The translations under genes and the position numbers were made by a program. Under the pieces are notes generated by a model. It was given only the letters and a program-made list of their open reading frames with translations, was not told the DNA's origin and did no database searches. Shown one piece after another: positions 1 to 8,983 of a stretch of 45,755 bases of DNA. The stretch is from a virus, in the IMG/VR virus record IMGVR_UViG_3300037357_000065, positions 1-45,755 of that record. The stretch is one strand, 5' to 3'. The number at the start of each line of letters is the position of its first letter. Position 1 is the stretch's first letter.

Positions 1-127
1 CGCGCCGCGGATCAAGTAACGGTGATGATTCGGGCACCGGCTGTATTTGGGCGGCAACATCTTTGAATGGCGGATTGGCTGGCACTGGCCCTTTGCTGGT
101 TGTGCCGAATCCGCCCGGACCGTCGGT
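1..127. repeat. Terminal direct repeat, left copy
   Basis: The first 127 bases are identical to the last 127 (45629-45755). An exact overlap of this length is what a k=127 assembler leaves on a circular contig, so it is probably an assembly overlap and not a biological terminal repeat; that is inference. The same 126-127 bases also occur at 45284-45410 and 45419-45544, so the ends lie inside a coding tandem repeat and its true copy number across the junction is uncertain. Confidence 0.9.
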
Positions 128-1147
128 ACCAGTGTCCTCGTGCAGTATGTTAGGCCGGGGCGGTGTCGCGGGAGCCGGCATCGGTGCCGGAGTCGGTGCA
201 GGAGCGGGAGTCGGCGTCACGTTTTCTGGCGCTTTTGTTTCTACGGGGGCAGTCTGCACAGGGGGTTGGTTTTCGACCCCAGGCGCAGATTGACCTTCCG
301 GTGCCATGCCATGCAGCGCTCCGCCCCCGGCGCCCAGGGCCAGCGCCTTATATACGTTCTCCATGATGGGCCGACTATTATTAACATTACTGGCCATTTG
401 GCCTGCCACCTGGGGAAGCGCGGATGCCAGAACTTTGCCGCCGAATTTGGCTGCCGCATCGCGGACGACGCCAGAGAGCGCACGGTTTAACACGCCACGT
501 AGGAGGGTATTGCCCTTCCCGCCTAGCGCCCCCGCGATGGCTGAATCAATGGCGCCCTGGGTTATCGCCTGTCCAGGTGTTCCGCCCTGCCCATACTCGC
601 TTAATCCACCAACAGCGCCCGCCAGAACGGGGTTGCCGAAGCGTGCAGTGCCGGCCAGGAAGCCAGCAGCCTCGGTGCCGAAGTCCTCCTTCACTGGCGT
701 TTGCATGATGTTCTGGTTGGCAAGGAAAGCGTTTTGGCCCACCTGTCCCGGCAGAAGGCGTCCAATACCCTCCGCGGTACTGGGGATGCCGGAACCTTGA
801 TAAGCTGCAAGTGCGCGATTCTCGTAAGGATGTTGGGCGCCGAACTCTGCGGTCTCGGCGCCCTGAGCCGCAGCCTCAGCCGGCCCGTAGGCGGCCGCAG
901 CGCCAGCTTCCGCCGGGTTCGATTGCTTGTTAGGAAGGGCTGTGGCCTGTTCGCCGGCAGGACCGTAGAGTTTACGGGCAGCCTCATAATTGGCCCCGAT
1001 CTGTAATTGATGTTCCGGCTTGGCCGGATCGAGGCCCATCTTCGTGTTCAAATCTTGCGCCTTTAGGCGCCAGATTGAATTCGGATCGACGGCTTGCAAA
1101 TCGCTTGGGGGTGTGATCTGCAAATCAGATGGAAGTTCATCGGCCAT
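1..1147 (-). CDS. Giant internal virion-type protein, N-terminal part (continues at 45755)
   Basis: This open frame starts at the ATG at 1145-1147, preceded by an AGGAG Shine-Dalgarno, and runs off the left end with no stop. It is in phase with the frame at 45755-42498 when the 127-bp ends are overlapped, giving 340 + 1085 = 1425 residues. The first 60 residues are soluble-looking. Residues about 90-280 are rich in Ala, Gly and Gln with weakly hydrophobic helices, followed by a Pro/Ala linker and the first copy of a 41-residue repeat (ends SPLLDPRR). It follows the preceding minus-strand gene by 2 bases, so the two are translated as one operon. Very large Ala/Gly-rich proteins at the end of podovirus late operons are often internal ejection or polyvalent proteins; that role is inferred from size, position and composition. 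Confidence 0.75.
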   Translation of the reverse strand, partial: MADELPSDLQITPPSDLQAVDPNSIWRLKAQDLNTKMGLDPAKPEHQLQIGANYEAARKLYGPAGEQATALPNKQSNPAEAGAAAAYGPAEAAAQGAETAEFGAQHPYENRALAAYQGSGIPSTAEGIGRLLPGQVGQNAFLANQNIMQTPVKEDFGTEAAGFLAGTARFGNPVLAGAVGGLSEYGQGGTPGQAITQGAIDSAIAGALGGKGNTLLRGVLNRALSGVVRDAAAKFGGKVLASALPQVAGQMASNVNNSRPIMENVYKALALGAGGGALHGMAPEGQSAPGVENQPPVQTAPVETKAPENVTPTPAPAPTPAPMPAPATPPRPNILHEDTGTDGPGGFGTTSKGPVPANPPFKDVAAQIQPVPESSPLLDPRR

Positions 1148-1149
1148 AT

Positions 1150-2382
1150 CTACGCTCCTGGGGGCGCTGGTAAGGGATTAGCCGGCGGCTGGTAGGGCAG
1201 GATTTGCCCATTCGTGACCTTGAACATCTTGCCGGTGGACGGACTATTAAGTACGGAACCTTCCGGGTATTTGGCGCCTGTGACGGGGTGAACTGCGGCC
1301 GGTGATTGGGGAGTTGCAATTCCGGGTGCTGCTACGGGCGCCGCGGCGGGAGCCGGTGCCGCGGCGGAAGCCGGTGCCGCGGCGGGAGCCGGTGCCGCGG
1401 CGGGAGCCGGTGCATTAGATTGTGCATTTGGGCCGCCCGGCAGCCCTTTTTGCAGATTTAGTAACTCGTTTTGCCGTTGTCCCACAACCTGTGCCATACG
1501 TTGATAATCTTTCCACTGTTGGGTATCCGTATCGTTCGGGTCGATCTTATTTCCCTCGGCATCGGTGCCCGTCTCTAGTTTAGACTTGGCTTCTTTTCCA
1601 TCCTCCAATGCTTGTCGGTACGCTTGCTCAGCGGATTCATACTGCGCCTTCTGGTATTCGGATTCCTTTGCCTCTGGCGCCGGCTTTGGTTGTTCCGCCG
1701 CCTTACCCCCCGGCAACGGTTCCTGCACGGTGTCGGGCAACTTCACCTTGTACGCGCCTGCGCCCTCGGCCTCCAAGGTCTCGCCCGGTTTGAGGTTCGC
1801 CTGTTGGCGTTCTTCACCCGCGGCGAATGCTTCCTGCGACATCCGATCTGGCCCGTCGCCTTGACTGATACTAACCGACCCGCCGGGAATGGTGCGGGTC
1901 GGCGTATTCTGGGCCTGCTTCACAACCTCCTGCATGATCCCCTTGAACGTGTTGAGGTCGATGTTGGGATCGTTCTGCAAATCTTCGACTTGATCTTTCA
2001 ATTCCCCCAAGTCGTATTTGCCAAGCATTGCTGCCTGCATCACGCTCTTGGCCTTCGCCAACGATTGGGTCATGGGCGATACGCCCCCCACACCGCCTCC
2101 GCCGATTGCTGCGCCGGATCGCCGAGGGGAAGTTCCAGTAGTCCCCATTCCCCGGCCGCGCCCAACGGCTTGCCGAGTGTTTGAGGCATTTTGCAATCTA
2201 TTGGCTAACGCGCGAGCCGCCTCCACGTCTGGCGCCGACTTACGCGCAGCGATGAGTGGCACTTTCTTAGCTGCCGCTGCCTCACGCAGGTGACTCAGAT
2301 CGTTGACCGGCGTTTCCTTCGGCGGCTCGCCCTCATTACGACGGTTGAATCCTCGAGGACCAAAATTATCAGATTGAGCCAT
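1150..2382 (-). CDS. Hypothetical virion-associated protein, Pro/Ala-rich C-terminus
   Basis: A 410-residue protein with GGAG eight bases before its ATG. I do not recognise the family. It opens with a charged Asn/Arg-rich stretch, contains a helical Lys/Asp/Gln-rich middle (about residues 105-325) that could form coiled coil, and carries an Ala-Pro linker near residue 325-350 encoded by four 18-bp tandem repeats at 1340-1411. The last 50 residues include a PVTGAKYPEGSVLNSPSTGK-type segment that looks like a small folded module. It lies between a Gln/Asn-rich protein and the giant internal protein and ends 2 bases before the latter, so it is probably made late and packaged or used in assembly. 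Confidence 0.7.
   Translation of the reverse strand: MAQSDNFGPRGFNRRNEGEPPKETPVNDLSHLREAAAAKKVPLIAARKSAPDVEAARALANRLQNASNTRQAVGRGRGMGTTGTSPRRSGAAIGGGGVGGVSPMTQSLAKAKSVMQAAMLGKYDLGELKDQVEDLQNDPNIDLNTFKGIMQEVVKQAQNTPTRTIPGGSVSISQGDGPDRMSQEAFAAGEERQQANLKPGETLEAEGAGAYKVKLPDTVQEPLPGGKAAEQPKPAPEAKESEYQKAQYESAEQAYRQALEDGKEAKSKLETGTDAEGNKIDPNDTDTQQWKDYQRMAQVVGQRQNELLNLQKGLPGGPNAQSNAPAPAAAPAPAAAPASAAAPAPAAAPVAAPGIATPQSPAAVHPVTGAKYPEGSVLNSPSTGKMFKVTNGQILPYQPPANPLPAPPGA
1340..1411. repeat. Four tandem 18-bp repeats in coding sequence
   Basis: Four head-to-tail copies of an 18-bp GC-rich unit (gccgcggcgggagccggt on the plus strand, one copy with a g-to-a change) encode the Ala-Pro-rich linker of the protein at 1150-2382. 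In-frame units of this kind change linker length by slippage without breaking the frame. Confidence 0.9.
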
Positions 2383-2384
2383 GC

Positions 2385-3074
2385 CTAATCTCCATTATTC
2401 GCCGCACCCTGAATCGGATTACCGTTCATATCCAATGGATTGCCGGCATCATCATATCCGGCGATCATTGACGCCTCGCCGAATTCGTTCCCGCCATTAT
2501 TTATCATACCCTGATTATTGTTAAAAGCCATTAACGCATTCTGATATGCCTGCGCCTGGGTTTGCGAACTACTCGGAGCCGTAGTGGTCGCGTTGGTGAC
2601 CGCAGCGCCTTGATTACTGCCCGGCAATGCGCCGGTGACACCTTCATTGACCTGATTCTGTGGCAGCCCGACACCAGGGGCATTGATAGCATTACCTGCG
2701 TTTGCCGACATATTCGCCAGATTTTCCAATGCCCCCATTTGAGTAAGAGCGCCTTGATTCTGGACGTTGGCTGCCGCAAGATTATACGTTTGTAACGGCG
2801 CTTGTAGTTCATTGGGAAGTGTGGTTGAATTTGCTAGGCCGGCGTTCGTCAGACCTTGAGTGACGCTCGCCTGATTCTGGCCGAGTTGTTGTTGCAAGCC
2901 TTGCAATTGGCCGGAAGTCGTGTTACCGGCGAGATTATAAGCTTGGCCGAGGTTTGTCAGGGCCGCGTTATATCCTTGGATCGCGGGATTGGAACCAGAG
3001 AATTGAGTGACTCCCGGCGCGCCAAGGGCGCTTGTAGGAGTAGGAGAAGCGGCAGCACTAAAATTACCGGGCAT
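2385..3074 (-). CDS. Hypothetical Asn/Gln/Ala-rich virion protein
   Basis: A 229-residue protein, start ATG preceded by AGGTGAT. It is low in charge and very rich in Asn, Gln, Ala, Gly and Thr, with predicted helical segments full of LQGLQQQLGQNQ-like runs. Composition and place, next to tail and internal virion genes, resemble small internal or tail-associated proteins of podoviruses; no conserved motif allows a named function. The gene ends 3 bases upstream of the next ATG (2382), so translation is coupled. Asn/Gln-rich repeats could mediate self-association, which is inference. Confidence 0.7.
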   Translation of the reverse strand: MPGNFSAAASPTPTSALGAPGVTQFSGSNPAIQGYNAALTNLGQAYNLAGNTTSGQLQGLQQQLGQNQASVTQGLTNAGLANSTTLPNELQAPLQTYNLAAANVQNQGALTQMGALENLANMSANAGNAINAPGVGLPQNQVNEGVTGALPGSNQGAAVTNATTTAPSSSQTQAQAYQNALMAFNNNQGMINNGGNEFGEASMIAGYDDAGNPLDMNGNPIQGAANNGD

Positions 3075-3084
3075 ATATCACCTG

Positions 3085-4368
3085 CTATCCTAATGAGTTA
3101 TAATACTTTGTCAGAAGTTGCCAGTTGCGACGATGGCGATTATGCGACACCGCGTTTTGATCTAGCAACGGAAATTGTAGAGCAATCGCCACGGCGGATA
3201 CCATATCGGACATCGTTAAGGAGTCGGACAAACTTTCCGCGTGCAGAACGCCCACGATTCCCGCACAGGTTGCGGTAAGTGTCAGGGAATCGGAGAGCGA
3301 TGGGAAGGTGGCGCGTACCGCGGAAACAAGACCAGATATCGTCAACGAATCGGAGACCGACTCATGTAGACGCCGCGATCCCGACGAGAGATCGGAGAGT
3401 GTAAGTGAATCCGCAAGCGATGGAAATGTAGCGCGCTTTCCGCTGTCTGAAGCTGATAGAGTGAGCGAATCTGAGAGTGACGGAAAAGTGCGGCGAATCG
3501 CGAAATCGGAATCGGAAAGCGTTAATGAATCGGTATTTGTTTCAGTGTAACTATTAGCGCCTCCCGACCGCAGCAACGGCAGCATCGACGACACGCGGTT
3601 GAGTTCGAAGGGGTAGCCAGCTTTGGACGATATTGACCAGGCATCCACCGATTGCTGACCCCAAGCCATCGAAATTAGTGCGATATCATCCATCGCGCCG
3701 TTCCAAAAATGCGACGAATAATCCTGGCCGATCAAGCAATAGGTGGGCACCGTGTTCGCCGTAGTCCCCGACACGCCAGAAAAAATTAGCGATTGCGATA
3801 CTCCATCCACATAGACCGACACCGACGACGTGCTAATCACTCCGCCTGCATACGTCACAACAAGGTCATGAAATTGTCCGTCGTTGGGGATCACGCCGGT
3901 TGGGGTGTACAGATCGGCATCGGTGAATTCGACATACACATCGCCCGCTTCGAAGACGTTGCAATAAATCGAGAATTGCTGGAAATTTATCTGCGCCCCC
4001 GGACCGGCGTAAAGAATTGTATTAGTGCCTGTCGAGCTTACGGGATTTTTTACCTTGACGTGCAGCGTCCTTGGAGCCGCGCCCGATGGTACGATGCGCG
4101 GCAAGACGATGAGCGAGGCCGTGCCGTTGAAATTGATCTGCGCAAACCCGCCGGGCCTATTGGTCGGCCCCCATCCATATCCGGTGCCGAATGAATTTAA
4201 GGTACCCGCGTTGACCCCACGCAAATCATAAAACTTTGATCCGCCCGACAATCCTGGCACGCCTAAATACCACGCCACCAGCCCGCGATTGAGCGGGGCG
4301 GATTGGTTGATCGGATTTCTCAGATCAATAGGTCGATAGCGTCGGATTGGCGCAAGGCGCGAGATCAT
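3085..4368 (-). CDS. LamG/ConA-like surface protein with C-terminal SDSLTLSD repeats
   Basis: A 427-residue protein. Residues about 27-265 look like a laminin-G/concanavalin-type beta sandwich: LVAWYLG near the start, a DGQFHDLVVTY segment, SVYVDGVSQS, and a late MDDIALIS strand, all typical of phage LamG_3 domains. Residues about 270-390 hold six copies of a roughly 22-residue repeat built around (S/A)(L/V)(S/A)DSLT(L/I/M)(S/T), separated by RRTFP or RATFP linkers. LamG domains in phage bind carbohydrate or decorate virions, so a receptor-binding or tail-fibre role is inferred. No strong Shine-Dalgarno precedes the ATG, which lies 3 bases after the upstream stop, so reinitiation is likely. 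Confidence 0.8.
   Translation of the reverse strand: MISRLAPIRRYRPIDLRNPINQSAPLNRGLVAWYLGVPGLSGGSKFYDLRGVNAGTLNSFGTGYGWGPTNRPGGFAQINFNGTASLIVLPRIVPSGAAPRTLHVKVKNPVSSTGTNTILYAGPGAQINFQQFSIYCNVFEAGDVYVEFTDADLYTPTGVIPNDGQFHDLVVTYAGGVISTSSVSVYVDGVSQSLIFSGVSGTTANTVPTYCLIGQDYSSHFWNGAMDDIALISMAWGQQSVDAWSISSKAGYPFELNRVSSMLPLLRSGGANSYTETNTDSLTLSDSDFAIRRTFPSLSDSLTLSASDSGKRATFPSLADSLTLSDLSSGSRRLHESVSDSLTISGLVSAVRATFPSLSDSLTLTATCAGIVGVLHAESLSDSLTMSDMVSAVAIALQFPLLDQNAVSHNRHRRNWQLLTKYYNSLG
3430..3560. repeat. Part of the degenerate repeat array coding SDSLTLSD modules
   Basis: The coding strand repeats a unit of about 66 bp encoding a Ser/Asp/Thr/Leu-rich motif six times between roughly 3180 and 3560. The copies are diverged at DNA level but keep the protein motif, so the array is old and held by selection, unlike the near-identical 18-bp and 127-bp repeats elsewhere in this genome. 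Confidence 0.7.
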
Positions 4369-4371
4369 TGG

Positions 4372-4845
4372 TTAACCAGCTTGATCGCTGTAGGGAGAAA
4401 TATTCAAGGTATTACCGCTTGCTGCAAATGCCGCCCCTGTTTGGTTTTGCAGAAGGACTTTGAAATGTCCTGGCGGGATGGCGGCCGTTAGGCATGGACT
4501 ATATGCATTGCTTGTTCCATCACTAGGGAATACAACATCAGGATTGCGGGTTGCCGGAATACCATTAGTTCCCGTCTCATAATTCGTGTTGTCAAGAGAC
4601 TGCAAAAACCAAACATTAACGCCGGTATTGGTTGTTCGGTTTGAAGCGATTGCCGCCAAGTTCAATTGCACCTGGGCGAGAGGTAGACCGCCCAATCCGC
4701 TCCCTTGTATATTTATAAACGTACCCCCAGTATTGACCGACGCAAGAGTGGTGGAACCATTCGGTAGTGAGTTCGCCTCTGTGGACATTAACGTGGTGTA
4801 CGTTCCCGCATTTATCTGTACAAGATATTCTGTAACGAATGCCAT
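4372..4845 (-). CDS. Hypothetical beta-rich structural protein
   Basis: A 157-residue protein with alternating hydrophobic and polar residues and many Thr, Asn and Gly, consistent with a beta-sandwich decoration or tail protein. No catalytic motif is visible. It lies 3 bases upstream of the LamG-type gene and 8 bases downstream of the previous gene in a tightly packed late block. Only a weak TAGGG precedes the ATG. The family is not recognised; a virion role is inferred from context alone. Confidence 0.65.
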   Translation of the reverse strand: MAFVTEYLVQINAGTYTTLMSTEANSLPNGSTTLASVNTGGTFINIQGSGLGGLPLAQVQLNLAAIASNRTTNTGVNVWFLQSLDNTNYETGTNGIPATRNPDVVFPSDGTSNAYSPCLTAAIPPGHFKVLLQNQTGAAFAASGNTLNISPYSDQAG

Positions 4846-4853
4846 ATTTTACC

Positions 4854-5384
4854 CTATACTTGAACACCCTGAGTCTGCAATATTCCGAGCGCGGCCGTAA
4901 TGTCGGTAATATCACAATCCGCAGTCTGCGATGTGAGTAGTAACTGGATGCTATTGCACGACCCTGTGCCGAAAGCGGTCGCCTGTGCCACGGTCATCAT
5001 ATTCATGGTCACGAAATTAACGCCCAAAGCGTTCCAGGTTGCAAATTGAAGATTGCTTCCAGGATCAAGATTATCAATATAATCAAGCGCCGCGTTTGCG
5101 AGCGCCACATTCGCTTGGGTTAGCACAGTCTTACCATCCACTCCCACAGTTGTCGGGGATAGGGCATACAGATCAAGCAGATCGCGGATGGAAATAGCCG
5201 CGGCCAAAACGGAATTCTTTGGCAGGTAGCTATACTGGATCGTTTGATTCGGTACGATCTGATGCACCAATACCAGGAGTCCGGCCTCATCCCCAGAAGC
5301 AACATGGGGCGCGAAACCGATATTATTCGGATCGGTATGAAGCAGAGTGGCGAGTTGGGACTGTTGGGGGCCGGTGAGAAGCAT
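4854..5384 (-). CDS. Hypothetical late protein
   Basis: A 176-residue protein, AAGGATT before the ATG. The sequence looks mostly helical in the N-terminal two thirds (for example LLDLYALSPTTVGVDGKTVL, then LANAALDYIDNL), with few charges. It has no motif I can assign. It lies within the tail-gene block with 9-base gaps to both neighbours, and is presumably co-translated with them. Confidence 0.65.
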   Translation of the reverse strand: MLLTGPQQSQLATLLHTDPNNIGFAPHVASGDEAGLLVLVHQIVPNQTIQYSYLPKNSVLAAAISIRDLLDLYALSPTTVGVDGKTVLTQANVALANAALDYIDNLDPGSNLQFATWNALGVNFVTMNMMTVAQATAFGTGSCNSIQLLLTSQTADCDITDITAALGILQTQGVQV

Positions 5385-5393
5385 GATAATCCT

Positions 5394-5936
5394 TTAATCA
5401 TTCAGAACATAGGTTACGGCGAGTGTGTCGCCACTAATCACCGACCGGGTACTGCCGAATGAGGCTTCACAGAGAAGCGTGCCCGATGCACCGCTGATGG
5501 TGTTATTACTGGTGATGAATGCACCATTGATCGTCGCGGTTCCGCTGATATTGAACGTGGCGACGCTTGCGGCGTTGGTGATACTCTGGCTGGACGCTGC
5601 CGCCGGAGAATACGTTGGCCGGTTCGCATTACTATATGAGGCATTCTCTACCCATCCTGCGTGCGAGGCCATTGTGTCGCCGGCAGCCAAAGCGCTGAAT
5701 CCGGCATTGTCAATCAGGCCAATATACCAAATCGCGATCTGCGAGGCGCCCCCAATCGCGGTGTTCAATACCGTATTTCGCCCAATATTGGTAACGAGGT
5801 TCGGCGATTCCCATTCGTCGATCACCTTACCATCACGTTCGAGTTTGAAGATGAACCGCCCCTTGAGACCGATATGCTCGGCCGGCCGGGTAACAACGCC
5901 CTCTGCGCTATCGCTCAAATGTAACTGTGAATTCAT
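5394..5936 (-). CDS. Putative minor tail/structural protein
   Basis: A 180-residue protein with AGAGG before the ATG. The N-terminal segment GLKGRFIFKLERDGKVIDEWESPNLVTNIGRN (positions about 23-54, first part quoted only to show the type) resembles the start of small phage tail-associated proteins that carry an N-terminal beta hairpin and an LV(T)N(I/A)G turn. The remaining part is Ala/Ser/Thr/Asn-rich beta sequence. It follows the nozzle gene by 8 bases, consistent with a tail-tip or adaptor component. Function is inferred from similarity of pattern and position. Confidence 0.65.
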   Translation of the reverse strand: MNSQLHLSDSAEGVVTRPAEHIGLKGRFIFKLERDGKVIDEWESPNLVTNIGRNTVLNTAIGGASQIAIWYIGLIDNAGFSALAAGDTMASHAGWVENASYSNANRPTYSPAAASSQSITNAASVATFNISGTATINGAFITSNNTISGASGTLLCEASFGSTRSVISGDTLAVTYVLND

Positions 5937-5944
5937 AGAAACCT

Positions 5945-8038
5945 CTATCGTATTGTCCGTTGGCGACCAGCCTGGTCAAACTCTGCAATCGCAGATTCAA
6001 AAGAGAAGTAAGTATTGTTAACATTATTACCAATTGTTAACGTGAACCATCGACCGCGGAGGCGTTGCCGGAAACATTTCTGACGCCGATCAGTCGGCAT
6101 ATTCACGGAATAGGTGCTGTGTGGCGTGCCTTCGGTTACGCTGAACGCATCCGGTCCCGAATCAATCGTAGCGACCGCGTTCCAAAAGTTCGTGGTAGTC
6201 AAATTATAGTAATAATCAACCAAAATTGGATCGCCGGACCCTGGTGGATTATCGAAGGTAATGGTATTGGTAACGATGGTGTATTCGGTCACCGGTCCGT
6301 ATTCTTCTTCCATTGTATCATAATTAACAACAATGGCTGCTCCATTTGCCGGCGCGGTTCCAAATAGAATGGCGTTATCAACTGGAAAGAAGTAACCAGG
6401 ATTCGGGGTGATGCTGCCAAGACAATACTGCACCACTATCGCGGCGCCACTTACGGGCGCGGCTCCAAATTGAATAACATCGCCTTCTGCAAGGAAGAAC
6501 CCTGCGGCCGGAGGGTTGACCGTAGTACGGGGCACTGTGATTGAGTTCACGGTTGCGACCATCGTGGGGTTAAAAGCATCATTACTGAGATTGAAACTGG
6601 TGGTTGATCCATCACCCGTGAAATCATCAGTTTGCGTAGTCGCCGGTAGCGCCTGCTGCGGGATACTAATCGCGTTCACCGTCGCAGTCATTGTATCGTT
6701 AATGGCGGTATACGATAGATTAAAATCGGTGGTTGATCCGTCGCCGGTGAAATAGTCAGTTGGATCAGGCGCCGGATATATCGTGCGGCCACCCACCGTA
6801 ACCACTATCGGCCCCGGCTCTGGAAGTTGAGAAAGTGTAAATGTTTCAGTCGTCCCGTCGCCTGTAAAATCATCAATTTGATTGATGACATTCGGCTCTG
6901 GTTGATTCGGGCCGAGTTCGCCTAGATCAATCGTTAGGCCGGTAAGGAGTGAAGCGCCGGGGAACGGACTGATCGGGCCGAGTGTGACGAAGGCATTGAT
7001 CGCGGTTCCGTCGTCGTCAAACACAGTGCTATTCGCGGCGCCAAGGATGAATCGGCGAATATAACCATCGAACCCACCGAGAAAGATGGCGCGTTGATTC
7101 GGATCGTTATTGGCAAGATAGAAGCAAGACGCGGATGGCCCTATGTTCGCCGGAAATTGTTGCGGCCATAATCCACCCTTCCGACTATCATAAATCAACG
7201 ATAAACCCTGAGTAGCGCCCCCAATCGGCGACACAAACATATGCAGATAATGCAGGTCGGCATCCCACACCAAACTAATGATCTGCGTACCTGGATTTAG
7301 AAACTGGAAGAATTGATTGTACTTCGTCTTCGTCAGATTCTCCGGGGGTCGATAGAATTCCCAAATTGGGCGCACGGAGAATAATCCGCCTGTGGCGATA
7401 TAGTACAACGTCCCTTCGGGATCAATCGCCCAAGCATCTTTGCCGACCACACCCATGTTCTGCGAAATGATTGTGTTTGTACCACCGGCAGCCGGATCGC
7501 CTTGATACATGAACATGGAATGCGAGGCACCGATGATGAAATAATCGTCGGTGTACGGAATCAGCGCCGTGATTGGTTCGCCAATTTTGCCGGCGGCGGC
7601 AGGATCATCCACGAAAGCTGCGGCCGAATCCAAGGCAGAGAAATTCCAATCATAGGGATTGCTGACCCGACTCGCATACAAGTTCTGCGGATTGGTTGAA
7701 GCGTTCAGCATCAGGCGCCCGCGCCAGTTGGCGGCAAGCGTCGGCGTCACCGGCGCCGTGCCGGTCGTAACGACATAAGGAATAACCGATGCGGATAAAA
7801 GATCGACATCAATGATGCCGTTCACCCCGTCTACGATATAGGCGTGCTGATTGATGATGGCGATGCTGACAATATTGGTGGTCGAGAGCGGCGGCCCGGC
7901 GGTCTGCCCCAGGGCGCGGATCAATTGCGCAACGGGTTGAGAATAACCAAGATAGACATATCCTCCGCATACGGCAATAAGCACCGAATTATAAGTCGCC
8001 TGAACGGCAGCCCCAGAGGTTACGAATGAGTATGTCAT
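5945..8038 (-). CDS. Tail nozzle (tail tubular protein B / P22 gp10-like), C-terminal part
   Basis: A 697-residue protein. The beta-propeller-like first 370 residues contain hallmarks of podovirus nozzle or packaged-DNA stabilisation proteins: WRGRLMLNASTNPQNLYASR then PYDWNF, ALIPYTDDYFIIGA with MFMYQGDPA, and a GLFSVRP turn. Such proteins form the hexameric tube under the adaptor. Residues about 385-530 carry three copies of an Ig-like FTGDGTT/STTxxFxLS module, apparently inserted into the nozzle. The ATG overlaps the previous stop by one base (TAATG), coupling it to the 294-residue protein that seems to carry the nozzle N-terminus. It is therefore probably one part of a two-chain nozzle. 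Confidence 0.8.
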   Translation of the reverse strand: MTYSFVTSGAAVQATYNSVLIAVCGGYVYLGYSQPVAQLIRALGQTAGPPLSTTNIVSIAIINQHAYIVDGVNGIIDVDLLSASVIPYVVTTGTAPVTPTLAANWRGRLMLNASTNPQNLYASRVSNPYDWNFSALDSAAAFVDDPAAAGKIGEPITALIPYTDDYFIIGASHSMFMYQGDPAAGGTNTIISQNMGVVGKDAWAIDPEGTLYYIATGGLFSVRPIWEFYRPPENLTKTKYNQFFQFLNPGTQIISLVWDADLHYLHMFVSPIGGATQGLSLIYDSRKGGLWPQQFPANIGPSASCFYLANNDPNQRAIFLGGFDGYIRRFILGAANSTVFDDDGTAINAFVTLGPISPFPGASLLTGLTIDLGELGPNQPEPNVINQIDDFTGDGTTETFTLSQLPEPGPIVVTVGGRTIYPAPDPTDYFTGDGSTTDFNLSYTAINDTMTATVNAISIPQQALPATTQTDDFTGDGSTTSFNLSNDAFNPTMVATVNSITVPRTTVNPPAAGFFLAEGDVIQFGAAPVSGAAIVVQYCLGSITPNPGYFFPVDNAILFGTAPANGAAIVVNYDTMEEEYGPVTEYTIVTNTITFDNPPGSGDPILVDYYYNLTTTNFWNAVATIDSGPDAFSVTEGTPHSTYSVNMPTDRRQKCFRQRLRGRWFTLTIGNNVNNTYFSFESAIAEFDQAGRQRTIR

Positions 8039-8922
8039 TATTGAATATATACCGGCGCGGTTTGACCGACCGATACCTCACCAATGACACTTATTTGCGG
8101 TATGACATACACGTTACTGGCGTACAAACCAGGGAACGTAAATGATCCCGAGATACTACGATCCAATGAAGACAAAACTCCACTCCATTCCGGCAATGAA
8201 GGATTCCCATCAAATCCAATCGTGATTATAAACGGCGTCCCTTGCCAGTTTTGTCCCGTTAATACCGGCGTACCATTTGCATTTATGGATCGTCCGGATG
8301 GAGACCCAGTAACTTGCATGGCCAGGGTGACGGCATTATAGCTACTCGGTTGGGTGTTCCAAGGAGTCGGAATTATAATTATTCCGCTGCCACCGTTTCC
8401 GCTTGAATCCGCCTGTATCTCCGCCTGAAATGTAATATAAGAAAAACTACCGGTTGTGTTGAATCCAATTGCCGGAAGTGTGATATTTTGTGCGGTTCCG
8501 GCCGTGTTAAATGCTAGGACTGTGCCGGTAAATCCTTTTATTCCGGTAGCAAGGCCGGGGGCTTTCGTAGTCGTGTACGAGTTTGTTTCGCCCCAATTTA
8601 TTGTGATAAGGGGAATCGTGCCAATAGTTCCCCCACCACCTGTGGGCGTGATGAAGTTCGCTGCTTGCATTCCCTGTATCTGCGTGAGACCCAGGGAGCC
8701 ATCATATTTCTTCGTAATCCCGAATCGCTCGGCAACGCGCTCGCGCCCATAGATATCATAGGGCAGCACGTTAAGTGCATCCCAGCATGTGGGCGGCTGG
8801 GCGCCTTCCGGGCCTTGGCCCCCCATTGGCTGTTGCTCACGAGCCGCCGATTGCACAACGCCCCCGGTGGGGGACACAAGCGGCACCTGTTTCGTCTGCG
8901 GGATTTTCGCTGGATGCGGCAT
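8038..8922 (-). CDS. Nozzle N-terminal segment joined to a lectin-like beta domain
   Basis: A 294-residue protein. Residues about 44-80 (CWDALNVLPYDIYGRERV, then AERFGITKKYD) match the N-terminal pattern of podovirus nozzle proteins, normally part of one chain with the propeller seen in the next gene. Here it is followed by about 190 residues of Gly/Thr/Asn-rich beta sequence resembling a jelly-roll or carbohydrate-binding sandwich, then a stop overlapping the next ATG by one base. The ATG lacks a clear Shine-Dalgarno and sits just after a hairpin (8931-8959). I infer a nozzle gene split by acquisition of a surface domain; an independent adaptor protein is the alternative. Confidence 0.7.
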   Translation of the reverse strand: MPHPAKIPQTKQVPLVSPTGGVVQSAAREQQPMGGQGPEGAQPPTCWDALNVLPYDIYGRERVAERFGITKKYDGSLGLTQIQGMQAANFITPTGGGGTIGTIPLITINWGETNSYTTTKAPGLATGIKGFTGTVLAFNTAGTAQNITLPAIGFNTTGSFSYITFQAEIQADSSGNGGSGIIIIPTPWNTQPSSYNAVTLAMQVTGSPSGRSINANGTPVLTGQNWQGTPFIITIGFDGNPSLPEWSGVLSSLDRSISGSFTFPGLYASNVYVIPQISVIGEVSVGQTAPVYIQ

Positions 8923-8930
8923 ATAAAGAA

Positions 8931-8959
8931 GGCCGGCGCCTCACGGAAAGACGCCGGCC
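8931..8959 (-). terminator. Hairpin followed by U-rich run, upstream of nozzle gene
   Basis: A perfect 8-bp GC stem (ggccggcg / cgccggcc) with a 13-nt loop. On the minus strand it is followed by CTTCTTTATA and then the ATG of the nozzle-segment gene. It resembles a weak intrinsic terminator or an mRNA processing/stabilising hairpin inside the late operon, and has the same layout as the hairpin at 11032-11092. Confidence 0.55.
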
Positions 8960-8983
8960 CCAGGAGGAGAACACGACCGGACT

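Noticed and set aside
241-483. Short open frames opposite or beside the giant gene at the left end
   Set aside because: They lie in other frames of a long continuous coding frame with start signal and repeats that continue across the junction.
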